Shown: positions 6,037 through 13,423, counted from the first letter of the stretch. The stretch is DNA of 17,275 bases from an uncultured Lachnospiraceae bacterium (GCA_947003375.1 CAMQOJ010000026.1:1-17275), one strand, 5' to 3'. Translations and numbers: made by a program. Notes: a model not told the origin generated them from the sequence alone.

Positions 6037-7320
6037 GTGCGTTTGGAAAATATTATTTTTCATATCGATGTAAACGCAGCCTTCCTCTCCTGGGAGGCTG
6101 TTTATCGTCTGACCCACGGCGTCTTCACGGAAACGGACAGTCAGATGCCGGCCGGCGGCTACACGGCGCACAGGGGCGGCGGCATGGACCTGCGGGAAAT
6201 CCCTTCCGCGGTAGGCGGGGACGTGACGAAACGCCACGGCATCATCCTGGCCAAATCCATCCCCGCGAAGAGCTACGGCATCCGGACCGGAGAGACCGTG
6301 CTGGAGGCCAGGCGGAAATGTCCGGCCCTGCTGCTGGTGCCGCCAAACTACGACCTGTACCGGGAATGCTCCGCGGCCTTTCTGGACATCCTGAGGGAGT
6401 ATTCGGATACGGTGGAGCCCTACAGCATCGACGAGGCCTTCGTGGACATGACTACGACCTGTCATCTGTTCGGCGCTCCGGAGGAAGCCGCAGCCCTGAT
6501 AAAGGACAGGATCCGGGAGGAGCTGGGCTTCACCGTGAACATCGGCATATCCCACAGCAGGCTCCTGGCCAAGATGGCTTCCGACTTCCGCAAGCCGGAC
6601 CGCGTCCACACCCTGTACCGGCAGGAGATTCCAGAGAAGATGTGGCCCCTGCCCGTGTCGGATCTGTTCTTCGTGGGCCCTGCCACGGCGAAGAAGCTGT
6701 TCTCCATGGGGCTTTCCACCATCGGAGACCTGGCGGCGGCCGACCTCGCATGGCTGAAGGCTGTCCTGAAGAAGCAGGGGGAGACCCTCTGGGGATTCGC
6801 CCGCGGCATAGACCTGTCCCCGGTGCTGGCGTCCCCCGCCCCCAACAAGGGCTATGGGAACAGCACCACCACGCCCTTCGACGTGACGGACAGGGAGACG
6901 GCGGACCTGGTGCTGCTGGCCCTGTCGGAGACCCTGGGGAGCCGCCTGCGGGCGGACGGGGCGAAGGTCTCCGTGGTCTCTGTGGGCATCCGGTATGCGG
7001 ACCTGTCCTATTTCTCCCACCAGAGGGCCCTTGTCTCCCCCACCGACCTGACCCTGGAGATCTACCATGCTGCCAGGGAGCTATTCCCGGAGCTCTGGGA
7101 CGGCAGGCCCATCCGCCATCTGGGGGTGCACACCGGCGGGGCCAGGTACGGAGCCTGCGGCAGGCAGATGAGCCTTTTTGACGAAATCGACTATGAGAAG
7201 CTGGCCGCCGTGGACAGGACGGTGGATGCCCTGCGGCAGCGGTTCGGGCGGGACAGCGTAAAGCGGGCCCCGTTCCTGAACACGCCCGTCAGCCACATGT
7301 GCGGGGGCGTAGGGGCGTGA
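6037..7320 (+). CDS. dinB: Y-family DNA polymerase IV (DinB)
   Basis: GTG 6037 is chosen because it lies 5 bases after AAGGAGG (6025-6031); the GTG at 6031 overlaps that site. The 427-aa product is a translesion polymerase that copies past damaged bases. Catalytic acids are Asp11 (HIDVNAAF) and Asp132/Glu133 (YSIDEAFVD). The palm and fingers follow, then helix-hairpin-helix elements near FFVGPATAKKLFSMGL and the little-finger region. QMSLF (residues 377-381) is a good beta-clamp-binding motif, expected for Pol IV. The N-terminal region carries a longer insert after WEAVYRL than in E. coli DinB, as in some Clostridia homologues. The gene is GC-rich, more so than its neighbours. A LexA box in its promoter points to SOS control. 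Confidence 0.92.
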   Translation: MRLENIIFHIDVNAAFLSWEAVYRLTHGVFTETDSQMPAGGYTAHRGGGMDLREIPSAVGGDVTKRHGIILAKSIPAKSYGIRTGETVLEARRKCPALLLVPPNYDLYRECSAAFLDILREYSDTVEPYSIDEAFVDMTTTCHLFGAPEEAAALIKDRIREELGFTVNIGISHSRLLAKMASDFRKPDRVHTLYRQEIPEKMWPLPVSDLFFVGPATAKKLFSMGLSTIGDLAAADLAWLKAVLKKQGETLWGFARGIDLSPVLASPAPNKGYGNSTTTPFDVTDRETADLVLLALSETLGSRLRADGAKVSVVSVGIRYADLSYFSHQRALVSPTDLTLEIYHAARELFPELWDGRPIRHLGVHTGGARYGACGRQMSLFDEIDYEKLAAVDRTVDALRQRFGRDSVKRAPFLNTPVSHMCGGVGA

Positions 7321-7331
7321 GGAGGCATGTG

Positions 7332-7376
7332 GGCAAAGCGCGGGCATTCCTCCGGGCGCGGCTTTTGCGCTTTGCC
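7332..7376 (+). terminator. Stem-loop downstream of dinB
   Basis: GGCAAAGCGC (7332-7341) pairs perfectly with GCGCTTTGCC (7367-7376), 10 bp, with a 25-base loop. No U-tract follows, so it may be a weak terminator or a barrier between dinB and the next gene. Confidence 0.35.
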
Positions 7377-7446
7377 TGTGCCGCCGCAGACGGCATGGCA
7401 GAAAGTTCGATGGATATGCGCGCCGAGGCGCGAAGGGGGTATGGAA

Positions 7447-7770
7447 ATGGCATTTGGAATAGCGGCAGACGCCGGAGCTATGGGCGGCAAGATGGAAACC
7501 GGCCTCCTCCGGGGCACACAGCGGGAAATCGCCTGCGAATGCTGGTGCACCAGCACCGGAAAGATAACGCCGTTGATGATCAAATTGAAAGACGAAGAAG
7601 GACAGATACAGACCATCCGGGACATCACGGTGCATGCCCAGACCAAAAAGCGGTACGCCGGGATACCGTCCATCGAATATGACTGTACTCTCGTAATCAG
7701 AGACAGGTACATCCGCGCCTGGCTGATCTTCTTCCAGACAGAAGGGAGGTGGGTGCTGAATCTCCGGTAG
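7447..7770 (+). CDS. Hypothetical protein, about 107 aa, unknown family
   Basis: GAAGGGGG (7432-7439) is 7 bases before ATG 7447, so this start is preferred over ATG 7441 or the upstream ATG at 7327, whose first residues look non-coding. The product has a short Gly/Ala-rich start. A compact body follows, with GTQREIACECWCTSTGKITP, then DEEGQIQTI, YAGIPSIEYDCTLVI and a basic, aromatic end (WLIFFQTEGRWVLNLR). It is a likely all-beta small soluble protein with three cysteines (C-x-C plus one). I recognise no characterised family, although it has the look of a conserved Clostridia protein. It follows dinB on the same strand and may be co-transcribed with it, subject to the hairpin between them. 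Confidence 0.6.
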   Translation: MAFGIAADAGAMGGKMETGLLRGTQREIACECWCTSTGKITPLMIKLKDEEGQIQTIRDITVHAQTKKRYAGIPSIEYDCTLVIRDRYIRAWLIFFQTEGRWVLNLR

Positions 7771-7782
7771 GGAAGATTGGGG

Positions 7783-8301
7783 CTAGGCCTCTATCCTCTT
7801 CCGGAACATAATATAATAGCAGTTCAGCTCAAAGTCGCTGCACCCCCGCCTGGATTCCGGCAGACAGCGCAGGAGCTTTTCCCGCATTGCCCCATCCCGC
7901 AGTTCCGGGCGCAGCTCCTTTTGAATCCCGTTCTGCCGGAAAAAATGTTCGATTTCCTCCATGGCCCTGCCCAGCTTTCGCTTTTCCACCATGAAATCCA
8001 TGTTATACCGTGTCTCTGCCTCCCATTCACTGAGCATTTCGGAATGGTCGTCGATCCAGTCGGTTATCACAAGGTTCGCGCCATTGTCGGCAGTCATGGC
8101 CAGGAGCTTCGTAATCTTATGGGTGTTCGGCACCGTGACGCCTACGCACTCCAGGGCCCCCTTTAAGGCCTTCTCCACTGCCTGCTGCAGATGATAGGCC
8201 GCGTTGTTCAATATCATTTCATCATCCCAGGGAGTCTCCCACAGCTTTTTCGCAGTCTCGAAATCCAGCCTTGCGCTTCGAAACAGCCTCACATCGCACA
8301 T
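7783..8301 (-). CDS. HEPN-domain protein, likely toxin of a MNT/HEPN pair
   Basis: The 172-aa product has the HEPN hallmark RSARLDFETAKKL, then NNAAYHLQQAVEKALKGAL (residues about 8-50) and THKITKLL. An R-x6-H motif (Arg112-His119, GRAMEEIEH) sits where HEPN ribonucleases carry their catalytic Rx4-6H. The start ATG (8301) is 4 bases after the MNT stop, and GAGAGGTGA overlaps that stop, so translation should be coupled. In the characterised relatives HepT is an RNase neutralised by MntA through AMPylation of a Tyr at H-x-Y. Here the residue two after His119 is Phe, so that mechanism may not apply unchanged. The C-terminal 40 residues extend past the usual domain. Toxin activity is inferred from the pair. 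Confidence 0.75.
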   Translation of the reverse strand: MCDVRLFRSARLDFETAKKLWETPWDDEMILNNAAYHLQQAVEKALKGALECVGVTVPNTHKITKLLAMTADNGANLVITDWIDDHSEMLSEWEAETRYNMDFMVEKRKLGRAMEEIEHFFRQNGIQKELRPELRDGAMREKLLRCLPESRRGCSDFELNCYYIMFRKRIEA

Positions 8302-8305
8302 ATCG

Positions 8306-8650
8306 TCACCTCTCGAACAATAATAATCCCTTTGCGTCTATCTCGCGGTACAGGGCAGACTCCGGCGGCAGATCCGTGATGATGTCCACTTCGCATCCCA
8401 CCTCAGGCAAAGGCTCTAACTTTTTCCCTTTCTCATGCTTTTCCAGATAGAGGTCGATATCGCTGTAGCTGCTGCACCGAAATTCCAGAGAGCTCCCAAA
8501 GAGCGCCGCTCTTTTGATATTCTCATCCTGCCGCAGGTGGCAGATCAGCTTCTCCACCCTCCTCTGCATCAGCGGGTGCACCCGGTTCGCATTCGGAAAA
8601 TCCACCCCTTCCATCACCGGAAAATCCCACATTTCCTCCATACGGTTCAT
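8306..8650 (-). CDS. MNT-type nucleotidyltransferase, likely antitoxin of the HEPN protein
   Basis: ATG 8650 follows AGGGAGGG on the minus strand. The 114-aa product is a minimal nucleotidyltransferase with the G-S-x10-D-x-D motif: Gly52/Ser53 in FGSSLEF, and Asp64/Asp66 in YSDIDLYLE. A third acid, Asp89, lies in CEVDIITD. It ends in FER with stop TGA at 8306-8308, immediately before the HEPN start, forming a two-gene operon. Family members (MntA-like) transfer AMP to and inactivate the HEPN partner. The metal-binding acids are all present, so this one is predicted to be active. The role is inferred from pairing and motif. An alternative ATG at 8641 is less well placed. Confidence 0.8.
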   Translation of the reverse strand: MNRMEEMWDFPVMEGVDFPNANRVHPLMQRRVEKLICHLRQDENIKRAALFGSSLEFRCSSYSDIDLYLEKHEKGKKLEPLPEVGCEVDIITDLPPESALYREIDAKGLLLFER

Positions 8651-8673
8651 CGAATCCCTCCCTTATGCCCTCC

Positions 8674-8702
8674 ATTTTATCATGTGGATCCCGGAAAGGC
8701 AA
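8674..8702 (-). promoter_or_regulatory. Promoter of the MNT/HEPN operon
   Basis: On the minus strand TTGCCT (8697-8702), 17 bases and TAAAAT (8674-8679), leaving a short leader before ATG 8650. A perfect TTGACA (minus, 8730-8735), in the first direct-repeat copy, is a second possible -35, but its -10 is poor. Confidence 0.45.
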
Positions 8703-8723
8703 ACGATATATGGAATTTCAGCC

Positions 8724-8780
8724 GCACTGTGTCAACTTCTGATTCCATGTGCACTAAAGCGCACGAAATTGTGGTATAAT
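8724..8780 (+). repeat. 57-bp direct repeat, copy 1
   Basis: It matches 8795-8851 at 56 of 57 positions (A8753 against G8824), offset 71 bases. Each copy holds an inverted repeat (GTGCGCTAAAGCGCAC in copy 2, one mismatch here) and TGG-TATAAT, so it appears to be a duplicated promoter. Confidence 0.85.
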
Positions 8781-8819
8781 GTTGACCCAGAAGGGCACTG
8801 TGTCAACTTCTGATTCCAT

Positions 8820-8835
8820 GTGCGCTAAAGCGCAC
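8820..8835 (+). promoter_or_regulatory. Candidate operator (16-bp palindrome) upstream of the SRAP gene
   Basis: GTGCGC-TAAA-GCGCAC is a perfect 6-bp inverted repeat that overlaps the -35 region of the promoter. Copy 1 carries GTGCAC-TAAA-GCGCAC at 8749-8764. A dimeric repressor or activator could bind; the regulator is unknown. Confidence 0.4.
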
Positions 8836-8842
8836 GAAATTG

Positions 8843-8851
8843 TGGTATAAT
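8843..8851 (+). promoter_or_regulatory. Extended -10 promoter of the SRAP gene
   Basis: TGG-TATAAT is a perfect -10 with the extended TG; no good -35 is seen at 17 bases. The start would be near 8858, giving a leader of about 30 bases to ATG 8888. The same element occurs at 8772-8780 in copy 1. Confidence 0.6.
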
Positions 8852-8887
8852 AATCTCAGAAATACAAAATCCGGAAAGGCGAAATAT

Positions 8888-9499
8888 ATGTGTGGTCGAT
8901 ATTATATAGACGATGATACGGCAAAGGAAATCGAGAAGCTTGTCAGGGAAATCCAGGGGGAGCTGAGCCGGGAGACTGCCGCCGCGCTGCAGCGAATCCA
9001 GAAGACGGACGTCCGCCCGGCAGCCGAAGCCCCTGTCCTCCTGGCCGCAGGCGGACGTATAGGCTGCGCCTGGCTGCGGTGGGGCTTTCCCCTGCAGCAG
9101 GACTCCGGAAAAGGGCTGGTCTTCAACGCCAGGTGTGAGTCCGCCGCGGAAAAGCCCCTGTTCCGGGAGGGCATCCGCCACAGGCGCACCGTCATCCCGG
9201 CCAGCGCTTTCTACGAATGGGATTCCCGCAAGGAGAAGTTCTCTTTCCGGCGGGAACAGGGAGGAGCCTTGTTCATGGCGGGATGCTGCAGGCCATACCA
9301 GGACGGCGAGCATTTCGTCATCCTGACCACGGCGGCCAACGGCTCCATGGAGCCAGTCCATGACCGCATGCCCCTGATTTTGTCCCGGGAGGAGGCCGTC
9401 GGCTGGATTCTGGACGGAAGCCGCACAGAAGAACTCCTGCAAAAAGTCCCGGCCCCGTTAGAACGAGGCACGGACTACGAGCAGTTGCGCTTTTTCTGA
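8888..9499 (+). CDS. SRAP (HMCES/YedK-type) abasic-site processing protein
   Basis: ATG 8888 is chosen because it gives MCGRYY. In SRAP proteins the Cys after the removed Met is the nucleophile that forms a covalent link to abasic sites in single-stranded DNA. Other active-site residues are visible: Asn80 and Arg82 in FNARCE, Glu110 in FYEW, and His158 in PVHDRMP. The 203-aa length fits the family (about 200-230). GGAAAGG lies upstream. The protein acts on damaged single-stranded DNA, protecting abasic sites, and bacterial members are often near SOS genes. Its promoter is the duplicated 57-bp unit. The gene is shielded from dinB by a divergent toxin-antitoxin pair. Confidence 0.92.
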   Translation: MCGRYYIDDDTAKEIEKLVREIQGELSRETAAALQRIQKTDVRPAAEAPVLLAAGGRIGCAWLRWGFPLQQDSGKGLVFNARCESAAEKPLFREGIRHRRTVIPASAFYEWDSRKEKFSFRREQGGALFMAGCCRPYQDGEHFVILTTAANGSMEPVHDRMPLILSREEAVGWILDGSRTEELLQKVPAPLERGTDYEQLRFF

Positions 9500-9535
9500 T
9501 TCCGCCGCAGCCCGGCCGATAACTCAAGCCCAATT

Positions 9536-9581
9536 AATTTAAAAGGAGCAGCCTCGCTGATTGCCCAGTGCGGCTGCTCCT
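9536..9581 (-). terminator. Rho-independent terminator of the ABC transporter operon
   Basis: On the minus strand AGGAGCAGCC (9572-9581) pairs with GGCTGCTCCT (9544-9553), 10 bp, followed by TTTTAAATT. It lies about 20 bases after the stop of the solute-binding gene. It may also stop (+) transcription leaving the SRAP gene, though without a U-tract in that direction. Confidence 0.75.
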
Positions 9582-9602
9582 CTGTCTAGGAAGAATCAAT
9601 CG

Positions 9603-11252
9603 TCAGTTTTCGTTTGTCAGGAATTCCTGGGCCTGCTTCTGCATCTCCGCATACACGGTGTCCGGGCCTGCCGCAGCCAGCTTTTCCTTAGGCTTTGGAA
9701 TGTCGCCTGCAGGGTCATCCGTAAAGCCCAGTCCCAGCAGCTTGTATTCCGAGTTGAAGATTTCGGTAATGGCAGCAATCTCGTTTTTCACATCCCCATC
9801 GTTGAACACGAAGGTCTGATAACGTCTGCTGTAGGCCGTCTCCTTCCACTGGGCATTCAGTTCCTCCAGCCCCGGGATGCCGCCTTCCACAACACGCCAG
9901 CTTGCATCGTTGCGCACGCCCCAGTTGCAGTTGCCGTCATAGGCATAATTGGAGCTGTCAGGCAGGGATACCAGCGCATTATCCCCGGAAGCTTCCCAGT
10001 GCTTGCCCTCAATGCCGTAGCAGAACAGATTGTTGATTTCCACATCGTTGCGCAGATAATCAAGAGCCATCAGCGCCCGCTCCGGATATTTGGATTTGGA
10101 GAAAATGCTCATACCGTTTGCCAGATAGGAATTCAAGACCGGCGGTACGCCGTCCTGGGCGTCAAATACGCGCACATCCCATTCCGGATGCTCGGTGGAC
10201 ATCTGTGTGTAGATGCTTTTTGCCGTGTTGGCATTACAAAGGGCCAAGGCAGATTTTCCTGCCTGGAAGCTTTCCGTGTTGTTCTGGGTATTGACAACGG
10301 CGTTTTTGCTCCAGAATCCTTTGTCCTTCCAGCTCTTCAGGCGCTCAACCACACCCTGGAACTCCGGCTGATCGTAAACGCCCTTCACTTCCGCATTGTC
10401 GTCCGTTTCGCTGACGCTGCCCATTGCCTGCCATGTGCCGATTCCGGCTACTTTTTCCTCAGACTCCCAGTTCGCTTTCTGCCACATGCGGTCAAACACA
10501 AAAAGCTTGTCGTAATCGGAGCCTACATCCAGGGGAATCAAAGTGGGCTCGTTTGCCACGATGGCATCCATGTAGGCCTCCGCCTCGTCCAGGGACGCAA
10601 CGGACTTGATATCGTATTTATCCATCAGATCGCCCCTTGCCATGTACACATAGGAAGTAATCTCCTTGTAGTTCATGGGAAGCATAAATACCTGTCCGTC
10701 CACCTTTGCCTGCTCCCAGGCCTCCGGATAAATGCTTGCCGCAGTCATGGGTGCGTAAGTGTCGAGCGCATCCTGGGTAATCTCCCAGAATCCCTGCTTG
10801 GTGGCCTGTGCATTGTAGAAACACCAGTCAGCCGTATAGATGATGTCCCAGTCTTCTCCGGAAGCAAAGATCAGCGGATATTTCTGCTCATATTCGCCCC
10901 AGCTCATGAACTTCACATCAATGGTGGCATTGATTTCCGCCTTCAGCTTTTCGTTGATTTTTGCAAACACCTCGTCATTGTCCACGGGGCGGTCTCCGAT
11001 GAGGTACATGGTCAGGGTCACTTCCTCGGAGATATCGGGTCCTTCCGCCTGAGCCTCCGCCTCCGGCGCTGATTCGGATGCAGACTCCTGCCCGGATGCA
11101 GAATCCGATGCCTCCTCTGACTCTTCCGACACAGGCACATCTGCCGGAGTGGATGAACCCGTAGCCGCAGGTTCGCTGCCGCATCCGCTCAAAGTGCCCA
11201 GTCCCAGCAACATTGCCATAAGCAGACCGCTGATTCTTGTTTTCTTTCTCAT
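9603..11252 (-). CDS. ABC transporter extracellular solute-binding lipoprotein (sugar-type)
   Basis: AGGAGG lies 8 bases before ATG 11252. The 549-aa product has a lipoprotein signal with lipobox LSGC (Cys24) and a Ser/Glu-rich linker. It is followed by EVTLTMYLIGDRPVDNDEVF, a typical family 1 solute-binding start, and ends with a GDIPKPKEKLAAAG-type tail like DUF3502 proteins. It would sit outside the membrane and hand its ligand to the two permeases. The nearest named relatives are LplA/YtcQ-like oligosaccharide binders of Bacillus. The ligand is unknown. It is the last gene of the operon, with a hairpin upstream and a terminator downstream. Confidence 0.9.
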   Translation of the reverse strand: MRKKTRISGLLMAMLLGLGTLSGCGSEPAATGSSTPADVPVSEESEEASDSASGQESASESAPEAEAQAEGPDISEEVTLTMYLIGDRPVDNDEVFAKINEKLKAEINATIDVKFMSWGEYEQKYPLIFASGEDWDIIYTADWCFYNAQATKQGFWEITQDALDTYAPMTAASIYPEAWEQAKVDGQVFMLPMNYKEITSYVYMARGDLMDKYDIKSVASLDEAEAYMDAIVANEPTLIPLDVGSDYDKLFVFDRMWQKANWESEEKVAGIGTWQAMGSVSETDDNAEVKGVYDQPEFQGVVERLKSWKDKGFWSKNAVVNTQNNTESFQAGKSALALCNANTAKSIYTQMSTEHPEWDVRVFDAQDGVPPVLNSYLANGMSIFSKSKYPERALMALDYLRNDVEINNLFCYGIEGKHWEASGDNALVSLPDSSNYAYDGNCNWGVRNDASWRVVEGGIPGLEELNAQWKETAYSRRYQTFVFNDGDVKNEIAAITEIFNSEYKLLGLGFTDDPAGDIPKPKEKLAAAGPDTVYAEMQKQAQEFLTNEN

Positions 11253-11295
11253 AAAACGTTCCTCCTTTTTTGCTTTTTCGCATTTCGGTTTCTAT

Positions 11296-11319
11296 AAAAA
11301 AATTCTTGCGAACTTTTTT
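11296..11319 (-). terminator. Intercistronic stem-loop upstream of the solute-binding gene
   Basis: On the minus strand A6-G-TTC, GCAA loop, GAA-T-T6 makes about 10 bp (one G-T pair) with a GNRA tetraloop. It sits between the LplC-like gene and the binding-protein gene. It may be a partial terminator or an mRNA-stabilising element that changes expression ratios. Confidence 0.4.
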
Positions 11320-11339
11320 CGATGATTGATGTGAGGGGG

Positions 11340-12254
11340 TCAGCCCTTTACCGCCCCGATGGTAACGCCTTTTACAAAATATTTCTGCAGGAAAGGATAC
11401 AGCAGAATAATGGGGCCTGTGGCAACCACTGTCATGGCAAGCTTCATGGGTTCACTGGGCACGTCACTGGCGGGAATGCCGCTCCTTGCAGCCGCCGCAT
11501 TCATGGCCTGGGCCTTGGTGAGGATATTGTTCAGAAAATACTGCAGCGGATACATATCCCGTCTGCCCTCATCCAGGAACAACATGGCATTGTACCAGTC
11601 GTTCCAGTAGTTCAAAGCGATAAACAATCCCACTGTGGCAAGGCCTGCCTTGGACAGGGGCAGCGCAATGTTCCAGTAAATCCGCATATCTCCCGCCCCG
11701 TCCAGTTTCGCGGATTCGTACAGGGCCTCCGGAATGCCCATCATGTAACTTTTCAGGATCAGCAGATAAGTCACATTGATCAGAATCGGAAGAATCAGCG
11801 CGATGATACTGTTGTGAAAGCGAAGGTACTTGGTGTTGAAAATGTACCAGGGCACCAGGCCGCCTCCGAAGATGGAGGTAAAGTAAAAGAAAAAGGATAC
11901 CTGATACCGATACCGGAAATCCCGGCTTGCAAGTACATACGCCGCCATACTGGTGAGCCACAGTCCCAGAAGCGTTCCTGCCAGCGTCACAAAAATCGTC
12001 ACACCATATGCCTGCAGCAGCTCCTCCGGAATCCGGAACAGCATCTTATATGCGTCAAAAGAAAATGTCTCCGGAATCAGCCGGTAGCCGTGGAGCTGTA
12101 TGGCGTACTGTTCCGACACGGACCCGCTCAACACCAGCAAGAACGGCAGCAGGCATGCAGCTGACAGGACTGTCAGTATTATGTAGGAAAGTATATTGAA
12201 CAAAATGCGGTCACGCCCTACAGGCTTTCCTCCGCGGCTTTTTCTCTTTGCCAT
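11340..12254 (-). CDS. Carbohydrate ABC transporter permease (LplC/YtcP-like)
   Basis: ATG 12254 is preferred to 12260 because GGGAGG is then 8 bases upstream. The protein has a basic N-terminus and about six membrane helices. The first is about residues 18-42 (FNILSYIILTVLSAACLLPF). The cytoplasmic EAA motif lies around GIPEALYESAKLDGAGDMRI and LPLSKAGL. That motif docks a separate ATPase. It forms a heterodimer with the LplB-like permease encoded just upstream. The family is the MalG/LplC group for oligosaccharide uptake. It starts 33 bases after the stop of the previous gene. No ATPase is encoded in this cluster, so an MsmX-type shared ATPase elsewhere is expected. Confidence 0.9.
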   Translation of the reverse strand: MAKRKSRGGKPVGRDRILFNILSYIILTVLSAACLLPFLLVLSGSVSEQYAIQLHGYRLIPETFSFDAYKMLFRIPEELLQAYGVTIFVTLAGTLLGLWLTSMAAYVLASRDFRYRYQVSFFFYFTSIFGGGLVPWYIFNTKYLRFHNSIIALILPILINVTYLLILKSYMMGIPEALYESAKLDGAGDMRIYWNIALPLSKAGLATVGLFIALNYWNDWYNAMLFLDEGRRDMYPLQYFLNNILTKAQAMNAAAARSGIPASDVPSEPMKLAMTVVATGPIILLYPFLQKYFVKGVTIGAVKG

Positions 12255-12287
12255 TGCCATGGCCTCCCTTCTGCTTTCAAGCAGCCT

Positions 12288-13214
12288 CTAAAACAGCGCG
12301 TAATCCGGTTCCACTTTTTTCACGGCATAATTGGCAATCAGGACCAGGACAAAGGAAAGTGCCGACTGATAGAGGCCTGCCGCGCTGGTCATGCCAAATT
12401 CCTGAAGGTTCAGCAGAGAGCGGGTCACATAGGTGTCAATCACGTCCGTCACCTCCAGAACCATGGGATTATTGCCCGTGACCTGCCAGAACATCTGGAA
12501 GTCGCCCTTCATAATGGTGCCGATGGCCATCAGGAACAGAATCACCACCGTTGGCCGTATGCAGGGCAGCGTGATATATCGAATCTTCTGCCACATGGTA
12601 GCTCCGTCCAGGTCTGCCGCTTCAAACATTTCCCCATCGATATTCACGATACTGGCCAGATACATCACCGTCCCGTATCCCACGTTCTTAAAGGCGCTGA
12701 CCACAATCAGGATCACCGGCCACGCAGCCTTGTTGGAGTATACATCCAGGGGTTCCTGTCCGATAGAACGAAGGAAGCTGTTCACCGCCCCGAATTCGTA
12801 GTTGAACATATTGTAGATAAATGCGCCTACCACCACCCAGGAGATGAAGTAGGGCAGGAACATCACGGACTGGGTGATCCGTTTGAAATATTTCCCTGCC
12901 AGTTCGCTGAGCAGTATGGCGCAGGTAATCTGCAGCAGCGTGTTCACACACAGGAATGCCGCATTGTATAGTATGGTATTCCTTGTGGTGGTCCAGGCTT
13001 TGCCGGACTGGAAAAAGTATTCAAAATTCTTAAATCCCGCCCAGGGACTTCCGAAAATGCCGTCATGATAATTGAATTCCTTAAAGGCCAGTACGATTCC
13101 AGCCATGGGGATATAACACATCAAAATGACCACAACAGCAGCCGGCAGAATCATAAGCCACTTGGTACGGTTTTTCTTCAAATCCTCCCAAAACGGGTGT
13201 CCCTTCTTTTTCAT
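12288..13214 (-). CDS. Carbohydrate ABC transporter permease (LplB/YteP-like)
   Basis: GGGAGGGG precedes ATG 13214, and the product is 308 aa. It has a basic cytoplasmic start (HPFWEDLKKNRTKW) and a first helix at residues about 19-45. The signature PYIPMAGIVLAFKEFNY-type stretch, seen as CYIPMAGIVLAFKEFNYHDG, is typical of LplB-like proteins. The EAA loop follows about residue 194 (MFEAADLDGA, then ITLPCIRP). It is the first gene of the operon and partners the LplC-like permease in the membrane, importing a sugar or oligosaccharide delivered by the binding protein. It starts from a promoter facing away from the two-component system. Family confidence is high; the substrate is unknown. Confidence 0.9.
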   Translation of the reverse strand: MKKKGHPFWEDLKKNRTKWLMILPAAVVVILMCYIPMAGIVLAFKEFNYHDGIFGSPWAGFKNFEYFFQSGKAWTTTRNTILYNAAFLCVNTLLQITCAILLSELAGKYFKRITQSVMFLPYFISWVVVGAFIYNMFNYEFGAVNSFLRSIGQEPLDVYSNKAAWPVILIVVSAFKNVGYGTVMYLASIVNIDGEMFEAADLDGATMWQKIRYITLPCIRPTVVILFLMAIGTIMKGDFQMFWQVTGNNPMVLEVTDVIDTYVTRSLLNLQEFGMTSAAGLYQSALSFVLVLIANYAVKKVEPDYALF

Positions 13215-13265
13215 CCCTTTCCCTCCCCTGCTCCTGCCTGTATCCTCCGCAGATCTGATGGTTCT

Positions 13266-13294
13266 ATCCTAACAGAAGAATGGTTCGGAAACAA
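13266..13294 (-). promoter_or_regulatory. Promoter of the sugar ABC operon
   Basis: On the minus strand TTGTTT (13289-13294), a 17-base spacer and TAGGAT (13266-13271). The leader to 13214 would be about 45 bases. A YesN-like activator may bind in the 209-base divergent region, but no repeat operator stood out. Confidence 0.45.
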
Positions 13295-13361
13295 CGGGAC
13301 AGAATTTCGAAAAGAGGGTATTCTTATGGTCTTTATGCAGTCAAAGGCCGGCGGAATTCGC

Positions 13362-13390
13362 TTGATTTTTTGTGAGATTTGCTATATTAT
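13362..13390 (+). promoter_or_regulatory. Promoter of the two-component system
   Basis: TTGATT (13362-13367), a 17-base spacer and TATTAT (13385-13390). An overlapping extended -10 (TGC-TATATT, 13380-13388) gives a second reading. The leader to 13424 is about 27 bases. Confidence 0.55.
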
Positions 13391-13423
13391 TATAGAAAGA
13401 AAGCGATTTTTGAGGTGAATATC

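Larger units (their letters stand above)
8795..8851 (+). repeat. 57-bp direct repeat, copy 2
   Basis: This is the copy next to the SRAP gene, one base different from 8724-8780. Fourteen bases separate the copies. It includes the active-looking promoter for the SRAP gene. Confidence 0.85.

Noticed and set aside
5988..7181. A 397-codon frame over dinB in another phase
   Set aside because: Arg/Gly/Pro-rich composition, no domain and no RBS; it overlaps a clear DinB with catalytic motifs.
7327..7446. Upstream start for the hypothetical protein after dinB (ATG 7327)
   Set aside because: AGGAGG is only 1 base away, the first 38 residues look non-coding, and a hairpin covers this segment. ATG 7447 has good spacing.
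8724..8851. A CRISPR-like array
   Set aside because: There are only two 57-bp copies, separated by 14 bases, carrying promoter boxes and with no spacer pattern.
9561..11072. A 503-codon open frame on the plus strand
   Set aside because: It is antisense to the solute-binding gene, which has a lipobox, RBS, terminator and clear family features. The long opposite frame comes from biased codon use.
13379..13423. Earlier in-frame start of the response regulator
   Set aside because: It lies within the promoter -10 region and has no RBS; ATG 13424 gives the standard receiver start.
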